Source: Deltaproteobacteria bacterium (lineage in GTDB: Bacteria > Desulfobacterota > DSM-4660 > Desulfatiglandales > B25-G16). From it: DNA of 6,409 nt. How positions within the stretch are numbered: the stretch's first letter is position 1; each line of letters opens with the position of its first letter. The notes below the pieces were generated by a model. It did not search any database and was not told where the DNA came from. It worked only from the letters and a program-made list of their open reading frames with translations. Below are positions 6,389 to 6,409 of the stretch, one piece after another. The DNA is taken from contig QMLT01000104.1 in NCBI GenBank assembly GCA_003646875.1, positions 1 to 6,409 on the forward strand. The letters run 5' to 3'. The position numbers and the translations under genes were made by a program.

Positions 6389-6402
6389 TATTGCCATGTA
6401 TA
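6383..6402. promoter_or_regulatory. perfect inverted repeat overlapping the -10 box (possible operator)
   Basis: TATACAT (6383-6389) and ATGTATA (6396-6402) are perfect inverted copies separated by 6 bp. The left arm is the -10 element of the candidate promoter and the right arm covers the predicted start site, a typical place for a repressor. CCATGT also recurs nearby (6338-6343 and 6394-6399), with its complement ACATGG overlapping the -35 (6363-6368). Confidence 0.4.
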
Positions 6403-6409
6403 TAGAGAC

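Larger units (their letters stand above)
6054..6409. other. 356-bp region without a supported gene
   Basis: No plausible open frame occurs on either strand downstream of the small gene. Visible structure is limited to short dyads: CTCCT-TGC-AGGAG (6112-6124), AATGA-GTCTT-TCATT (6167-6181), and a near-exact direct repeat GACGCAACAG (6182-6191) / GACGCGACAG (6208-6217). GACGCAA directly after a hairpin faintly recalls the c-di-GMP-I riboswitch core, but the other conserved parts are absent and I do not call it. A promoter candidate lies at the right edge. Confidence 0.6.

Overview
The window is about 40% GC and reads almost entirely left to right. It holds the tail of an unidentified protein, secA, argJ, a nucleotide-sugar epimerase, and a small membrane-anchored protein, and ends in about 350 bp with no convincing gene. 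The secA-argJ pair, overlapping by the 4 bp ATGA, and a SecA with a long insertion in its preprotein-binding region but a short second motor domain, suggest a Gram-negative bacterium outside the Gammaproteobacteria. A Planctomycetota (anammox-like), Desulfobacterota or Nitrospirota relative is my best guess. This is inferred from gene style and from the low-complexity intergenic repeats, not proven.

Layout. 1-171: C-terminal 56 residues of an unrecognised protein. 172-283: short intergenic stretch with only a weak promoter candidate. 284-3118: secA, complete, 944 residues, with a C-terminal zinc-binding tail. 3115-4308: argJ, translationally coupled to secA. 4309-4401: two adjacent arrays of different 9-bp tandem repeats; the last unit of the second array supplies the likely ATG of the next gene. 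4399-5412: a UDP-glucuronate 4-epimerase-like enzyme whose last 11 codons lie in the left arm of a 161-bp inverted-repeat element (5379-5539). 5601-5645: a promoter candidate framed by two exact 11-bp direct repeats three helical turns apart, before the small membrane protein (about 5697-6053). 6054-6409: no gene, but several dyads and, at the right edge, a good sigma70-type promoter overlapping a perfect inverted repeat, presumably serving a gene outside the window.

Working together. SecA (protein export) and ArgJ (arginine synthesis) are unrelated housekeeping functions sharing a transcript. The epimerase makes a UDP-sugar for surface polysaccharide and is separated from argJ only by repeats. 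The small protein is a separate transcription unit.

I found no CRISPR array, tRNA, rRNA, transposase or recognisable defence system. The most unusual content is the repeat material around the epimerase gene and the uncharacterised small membrane protein with its structured promoter.
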